From: Comamonadaceae bacterium
Lineage (GTDB): Bacteria > Pseudomonadota > Gammaproteobacteria > Burkholderiales > Burkholderiaceae_C
DNA: 10,398 bases
NCBI GenBank assembly: GCA_947463845.1
Contig: CANHUM010000032.1
Span: forward strand, 1 to 10,398
Reading direction: 5' to 3'
Shown: piece by piece, positions 6,346-10,398 of the stretch
Layout of the letters: the number at the start of each line of letters is the position of its first letter
Numbering within the stretch: position 1 is the first letter of the stretch
Made by a program: the position numbers and the translations under genes
Notes under the pieces: generated by a model
Database searches by the model: none
Seen by the model: the letters and a program-made list of their open reading frames with translations, nothing else
Told to the model about the DNA's origin: nothing

Positions 6346-8651
6346 TAGAAGGAAGTTCCGATTTGGAATTGGAGTCGTTGAATTCTATCGCCTGTCTGTT
6401 GCACGATAGGCGTTGCATATGAAAAGCGCAGAGGCCCCATGGGCGAGATCCAGCTCAGGCCCACGCCCGCGGAAACACTGAGCTTGTCCAAGGACACATC
6501 TTCATTGGCACCAAAAGCGCGACCCGCATCGGTAAAGCCAAACAAGCGCAGTGTTTTGTCGTTACCCGCACCCGGAAAAGGCGTGATGAACTCGGCATTA
6601 AACACCAATTTTTTAGGACCACCCGGGTAGAAGACCACCGAGTTCGTCGTGGATGCCGGAGGACCCAACGTGTTTCTTTCGAAGCCCCGCACGCTGCCCA
6701 AACCACCGACATAGTAGTTTTTGAGCAATGGGAACTCTTGGCCATTGAGCCCTTGACCCCAACCCACATCAGCGTTGAAGGCGAACGTGTATTTTTTGGT
6801 TAAGGGAATGTATTGCTGGAATTGGTAACTGGCACGCGCGTAACGGGCGTCGCCTGCCACACTCACATCTGAATTGAGGCGCTGAAGGGCACCGCGGGTG
6901 GGGACCAGGGCACTGTCGCGGCGATCTCTGGCCCAACCCAAGGTGATGGGCAATGCTGTTTGCTTGTCAATGTAAGGGCGCAGCAAATCCGGCATGAGTA
7001 TGCCGTTACCCTCCTTGACCTGGGTTTGCTCCATATTGAGACCCAAAAACACCGTGTCAGTCTCGGTCACCGGAACACCAAATCGCGTACCGACACCCGT
7101 GTTGATGATGCGGTAAGAGTTGATGTTGCCAAAAAACGGCCGCGTCGTGCGATGGAAAAAATCGAAGGTTCTGGAGATACCGTTCTGCGTGTAATAAGGA
7201 TTGGTCGTGCTAAGCACCAAATTCTGGTTGAAGCGGCTTGTATTGACCTCAACCGCCAAAAAGTTGCCTGAACCAAAGGCGTTGTCCTGTCGAATACCAA
7301 AATTCAGGGCCACTTTTTCGACTGAGGAGAAACCTGCACCCAAGGAAATGCTGCCCGTTGGCTTTTCGGCCACGGTGAACAACAAATCCACCTGGTCCGG
7401 AGACCCTGGGACTTCCATGGTTTCGATGTTGACGCTGGTGAAATACCCCAAACGGTCAACCCGGTCGCGCGACAAGCGGATTTTGTCGCCGTCATACCAG
7501 GAGGACTCCAATTGCCGGAACTCACGCCGGATCACTTCATCGCGTGTGCGGTCATTGCCAGCAATCTGGATGCGCCGAACATAGGCACGTCGGGACGGTT
7601 CTGCCTGCAACACCAACCGTACGCGGTTGTTTTGACGGTCAATCACGGGCTTGGCTTCCACCCGAGCAAATGCAAAACCGAATTTGCCAAAGTACTCGGT
7701 GAACGCTTTGGTGGTTTCGGCAACCATTTCGGCGTTGTAAGGCTTGCCTACGGCAATTTTGATCAGTGACTTGAACTCATCATCCCGATCCAGGTAGTTG
7801 CCCTCCAGGCTCACGCCAGAGGTCACAAAACGCTCGCCTTCTGTGATGTTGATCGTGATCGACATCTCTTGTTTATTGGGCGACATGGCCACCTGGGTCG
7901 AATCGATGCGGAACTCCAGAAAACCACGCGACAAATAATAAGAACGCAAGGCTTCCAGATCGGCATTGAGTTTGGTTCGAGAATAGCGGTCCGATTTGGT
8001 GTACCAACTCATCCAGCCACCCGTATCCAGATTGAACTGGTCACGCAGGGTTTGGTCAGAAAACACCTGATTACCCACAATTTCGATTTGGGTGATCTTG
8101 GCGGGTCCGCCCTCGGTGATGGTGAAAGTCAAGTTCACGCGGTTGCGATCCACCGGCGTGGTGGTGGAAACCACCTCAGCCCCATACAAACTGCGGCTGA
8201 TGTACTGACGCTTGAGTTCCTGCTCCGCCCTGTCGGCCAGCGCCTTGTCAAAAGGGCGACCTTCGGACAAACCAATATCCCTCAAGGCTTTGGTCAACAC
8301 ATCCTTGTCAAACTCTTTGAGACCCACAAATTCAAGCGAAGCCACAGAGGGACGCTCCTCGACCACCACGACCAGCACATCCCCCTGAACTTCCAAGCGA
8401 ACGTCCTTGAACAGCCCCAGCGCAAAGAGTGCGCGAATGACCGCTGGCCCGGTGTCGGTGGTGTAACGATCACCGACCCGTACCGGCAAAGAAGCAAACA
8501 CAGTCCCTGGCTCGATGCGCTGAAGGCCCTCAACGCGGATGTCTTTGACTGTGAAAGGCTCCGCAGCCAAAGCCGGCATGCTCAGCGCGGCACATGCCAC
8601 GACCGTGAAAGCAAAGGGCAGGCAAACGCTGCGGTGATCAAAAAAATTCAT
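6345..8651 (-). CDS. bamA: Outer membrane protein assembly factor BamA
   Basis: BamA is the core of the BAM machine, which folds and inserts beta-barrel proteins into the outer membrane. The 768-residue precursor fits the family size of about 760-810. It has a signal peptide (about 1-29, cleavage after ALA) and five POTRA domains, roughly 33-101, 102-182, 184-274, 275-354 and 355-432. A C-terminal barrel follows from about 433, with the conserved loop-6 motif VRGF at 654-657 and the C-terminal phenylalanine typical of outer-membrane proteins. It begins 90 bases after dxr, with no rseP between them. The ATG is preceded only by a weak GGAA-like ribosome site (spacing over 10). The second to fifth codons contain a run of seven T bases. 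The stop TAA overlaps the skp ATG. Confidence 0.97.
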   Translation of the reverse strand: MNFFDHRSVCLPFAFTVVACAALSMPALAAEPFTVKDIRVEGLQRIEPGTVFASLPVRVGDRYTTDTGPAVIRALFALGLFKDVRLEVQGDVLVVVVEERPSVASLEFVGLKEFDKDVLTKALRDIGLSEGRPFDKALADRAEQELKRQYISRSLYGAEVVSTTTPVDRNRVNLTFTITEGGPAKITQIEIVGNQVFSDQTLRDQFNLDTGGWMSWYTKSDRYSRTKLNADLEALRSYYLSRGFLEFRIDSTQVAMSPNKQEMSITINITEGERFVTSGVSLEGNYLDRDDEFKSLIKIAVGKPYNAEMVAETTKAFTEYFGKFGFAFARVEAKPVIDRQNNRVRLVLQAEPSRRAYVRRIQIAGNDRTRDEVIRREFRQLESSWYDGDKIRLSRDRVDRLGYFTSVNIETMEVPGSPDQVDLLFTVAEKPTGSISLGAGFSSVEKVALNFGIRQDNAFGSGNFLAVEVNTSRFNQNLVLSTTNPYYTQNGISRTFDFFHRTTRPFFGNINSYRIINTGVGTRFGVPVTETDTVFLGLNMEQTQVKEGNGILMPDLLRPYIDKQTALPITLGWARDRRDSALVPTRGALQRLNSDVSVAGDARYARASYQFQQYIPLTKKYTFAFNADVGWGQGLNGQEFPLLKNYYVGGLGSVRGFERNTLGPPASTTNSVVFYPGGPKKLVFNAEFITPFPGAGNDKTLRLFGFTDAGRAFGANEDVSLDKLSVSAGVGLSWISPMGPLRFSYATPIVQQTGDRIQRLQFQIGTSF

Positions 8652-8741
8652 GGTGTAAACGTTCCAGAACCAAAGTCACAAACTACGCCAAAGATAATAC
8701 ATCAGGGACTTTCAGGGACAGCGGCACTGACAAGGCGCCCG
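8652..8741 (-). promoter_or_regulatory. dxr-bamA spacer with possible bamA promoter
   Basis: This 90-base spacer is the longest non-coding stretch in the window and occupies the place where rseP is usually found. On the coding strand it contains TATTAT (8694-8699), five of six bases of a sigma70 -10 element, 42 bases before the bamA ATG. No good -35 lies at 16-18 bases, so the promoter is weakly supported. A tandem repeat lies just upstream of it (8702-8719), and a dyad GTTC-CA-GAAC lies at 8661-8670. No reading frame resembling an rseP remnant is apparent. Confidence 0.3.
8702..8719. repeat. Two 8-base direct repeats, 10-base period
   Basis: TCAGGGAC occurs at 8702-8709 and again at 8712-8719, separated by two bases, so the copies are one helical turn apart. 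They lie directly upstream of the candidate -10 element of bamA. This geometry suits a dimeric activator, but no known regulator is recognised and chance cannot be excluded. Confidence 0.45.
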
Positions 8742-9932
8742 TCACTGCGCAAGCACAAGCCGCGAGGCCTCTGTGCGACTGGCCGCATCCAGGGCCAGCA
8801 AGGCCTCCAGACTGTCCGGCGCATCAAATGCCAAACGGTCCAGGGTGGCACGGTTCACATCCTGGATCTGGTCAAAACGGATGCGCTGGCTCAAAAAGGC
8901 ATCCACGGCCACCTCATTGGCCGCATTCAACACAGCACAACTGCCCGGCGCACCCCTGAGGGTCTCCCAGGCCAGCGCAATACCTGGGTAACGCAAGCGG
9001 TGCTCAGGCTCATCCATGGCTTCAAACGTCATGGCAGACAAAGCATGGAAATCCAAAGCAGCTGCACCTGAAGCCATCCGCTCTGGCCAACTCAATCCGT
9101 AGGCAATGGGCACCCGCATGTCCGGCGTACCCAGCTGTGCCACCACCGAATGGTCACGGTACTGCACCATCGAATGGATCACGCTTTGGGGATGAATGAC
9201 AACCTCCAGCTGATCGGGCAGCATGCCAAACAGGTATCGCGCCTCGATCACTTCCAGCGCCTTGTTCATCATGGTGGCCGAATCCACCGATATCTTGCGC
9301 CCCATCACCCAATTGGGGTGCGCGCAAGCTTGCTCGGGCGTGACGTCTTTGAGCGTGCGCGGGTCTCGGGTGCGAAATGGCCCGCCGGACGCGGTCAAGA
9401 TGATTTTCTGCACCCGACGTTGCCAGGTCGAGGGGTCTTCGGGCAAGGATTGAAAAATGGCCGAATGCTCGCTGTCGATGGGCAGCAGCACAGCGCCACC
9501 TTCGCGCACAGCCTGCATGAACACATCGCCCCCCACCACCAAGGCTTCCTTATTGGCCAGCATCAAACGCTTACCCGCGCGTGCGGCAGCGATACAAGGC
9601 GACAAACCCGCCGCGCCCACAATCGCAGCCATCACGGCATCCACCTGCGGGGCCGAGGCCACCTCGTCCAAAGCCGCTGCGCCCCAGCGCACCTGCACGG
9701 ACAAACCCTCAGCGCGCACCCGCTCGGCCAATTGCCGGCCCGCGGACTCCTGCACCATCACCGCCACTTCGGGCTTGAAGCGGGCACATTGGGCCAACAT
9801 CAAATCCACCTGACTGGAGGCCGTCAATGCGTGGATGCGGTAGCTCTCCGGGTGCAGGCTGAGCACATCCAGCGTGCTGGTTCCAATGGAGCCTGTCGAG
9901 CCCAAAATCGTGATGCACTGTTGCGTGTTCAT
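8742..9932 (-). CDS. dxr: 1-deoxy-D-xylulose 5-phosphate reductoisomerase Dxr
   Basis: Dxr converts 1-deoxy-D-xylulose 5-phosphate to 2-C-methyl-D-erythritol 4-phosphate with NADPH, the committed step of the MEP isoprenoid pathway, and is the target of fosmidomycin. The protein has 396 residues, a normal length. The NADPH-binding motif GSTGSIG is at 11-17, ANKEALVVGG at 126-135, the metal-binding PIDSEHSAIFQ at 151-161 (D153 and E155), and the flexible loop and active site region ASGGPFR at 181-187 and SVDSATMMNKALEVIEA at 215-231 (third metal ligand E227). The ATG has GGAG nine bases upstream, inside the 16-base gap after cdsA. The cdsA-dxr pairing is standard. The next gene should be rseP but is bamA. 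Confidence 0.97.
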   Translation of the reverse strand: MNTQQCITILGSTGSIGTSTLDVLSLHPESYRIHALTASSQVDLMLAQCARFKPEVAVMVQESAGRQLAERVRAEGLSVQVRWGAAALDEVASAPQVDAVMAAIVGAAGLSPCIAAARAGKRLMLANKEALVVGGDVFMQAVREGGAVLLPIDSEHSAIFQSLPEDPSTWQRRVQKIILTASGGPFRTRDPRTLKDVTPEQACAHPNWVMGRKISVDSATMMNKALEVIEARYLFGMLPDQLEVVIHPQSVIHSMVQYRDHSVVAQLGTPDMRVPIAYGLSWPERMASGAAALDFHALSAMTFEAMDEPEHRLRYPGIALAWETLRGAPGSCAVLNAANEVAVDAFLSQRIRFDQIQDVNRATLDRLAFDAPDSLEALLALDAASRTEASRLVLAQ

Positions 9933-9948
9933 CCCAGAAGTCTCCAGA

Positions 9949-10398
9949 TCAAATCGAGGCCACCAGCATCATCGCCAAAGGCAAGGTCGGCAGCAAGGCG
10001 TCCAGCCGATCCAGCACCCCGCCATGGCCAGGCAACAAACCCGAGCTGTCTTTCATGCCCGCGCTGCGCTTGACCAGGGACTCCACCAAATCACCCACCA
10101 CGCTCATGGCCGACATGAAGACCAAAGCAGGTACTGCCACGGCAGCCCCTCGGGCCCACAGCAAGGCATAAAAACTGGCCCCTGCCGGACTTTGGCTCCG
10201 GTCAAAAACAAGCCACAACCAGGACACCAAGAAGACCCCCAGCATGCCACCGAACACGCCTTCCCAACTTTTGCCAGGACTGATGGCAGGCGCCAGTTTG
10301 ACAGCAAAAATGCGACCGCCCAGAGCCCGGCCAAAGAAATAAGCGAACACATCGGCAGCCCACACCAGCACCAGCACCGACAACAAAAAGTTCACACC
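9949..10398 (-). CDS. cdsA: Phosphatidate cytidylyltransferase (CDP-diglyceride synthase), C-terminal part
   Basis: CdsA is an integral inner-membrane enzyme that makes CDP-diacylglycerol from phosphatidic acid and CTP, the precursor of all phospholipids. The last 149 residues are visible; the start lies beyond the right edge, and the frame is open through the last base. The CDS family signature is clear near the C-terminus: SLVKRSAGMKDSSGLLPGHG, then GVLDRLDALLP. Upstream is the segment WAADVFAYFFGR with its conserved Asp, then SPGKSWEG. Hydrophobic stretches consistent with membrane helices surround these motifs. A GTG near the window edge could be misread as a start, but the missing N-terminal membrane region shows that this is a gene fragment. 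It ends 16 bases before dxr. Confidence 0.96.
   Translation of the reverse strand, partial: GVNFLLSVLVLVWAADVFAYFFGRALGGRIFAVKLAPAISPGKSWEGVFGGMLGVFLVSWLWLVFDRSQSPAGASFYALLWARGAAVAVPALVFMSAMSVVGDLVESLVKRSAGMKDSSGLLPGHGGVLDRLDALLPTLPLAMMLVASI

Noticed and set aside
8728..8733. TTGTCA on the coding strand as a -35 element for bamA.
   Set aside because: It lies 28 bases from the TATTAT, too far for a normal sigma70 promoter, and no other -10 sits at the right distance.
7869..9071. A 400-codon plus-strand open frame opposite bamA and dxr.
   Set aside because: It is the antisense shadow of two conserved genes and crosses their boundary; no domain or ribosome site supports it.

Overview
The window holds one gene cluster in which every gene is on the minus strand. 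It reads, in transcription order from the right edge to the left: cdsA (3' part), dxr, bamA, skp/ompH, lpxD, fabZ, lpxA, gnnA-like oxidoreductase, gnnB-like aminotransferase, lpxB, rnhB (5' part). Genes touch, overlap or lie within about 90 bases of each other, so it looks like one long operon. The gene order and protein motifs point to a Gram-negative betaproteobacterium, probably Burkholderiales and perhaps Comamonadaceae. The taxonomy is inferred from recall of this conserved cluster, not from a search.

Right part (about 8742-10398): the end of CDP-diglyceride synthase (phospholipid precursor) and a complete Dxr (MEP isoprenoid pathway). Middle (5827-8651): BamA, the outer-membrane protein insertase, and the periplasmic chaperone Skp. 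Left part (1-5796): the lipid A genes lpxD, fabZ, lpxA and lpxB, followed by rnhB. Together the genes build the cell envelope: membrane lipid precursors, outer-membrane protein assembly and lipid A.

Two departures from the standard cluster stand out. First, a Gfo/Idh/MocA oxidoreductase and a DegT-type PLP aminotransferase sit between lpxA and lpxB. This is the arrangement known for gnnA and gnnB of Acidithiobacillus ferrooxidans, whose products make UDP-GlcNAc3N so that LpxA can attach an amide-linked instead of an ester-linked acyl chain. The window therefore predicts a lipid A with a diamino-sugar backbone, an unusual trait for this lineage. LpxA also carries Met at the acyl-chain 'ruler' position, which predicts a short (about C10) hydroxyacyl chain. 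Second, rseP, normally found between dxr and bamA in this cluster, is absent; only 90 bases separate these genes, and they contain a small tandem repeat, a dyad and a possible -10 element.

There are no RNA genes, insertion sequences, CRISPR arrays or convincing terminators, and no gene-free stretch longer than 90 bases.
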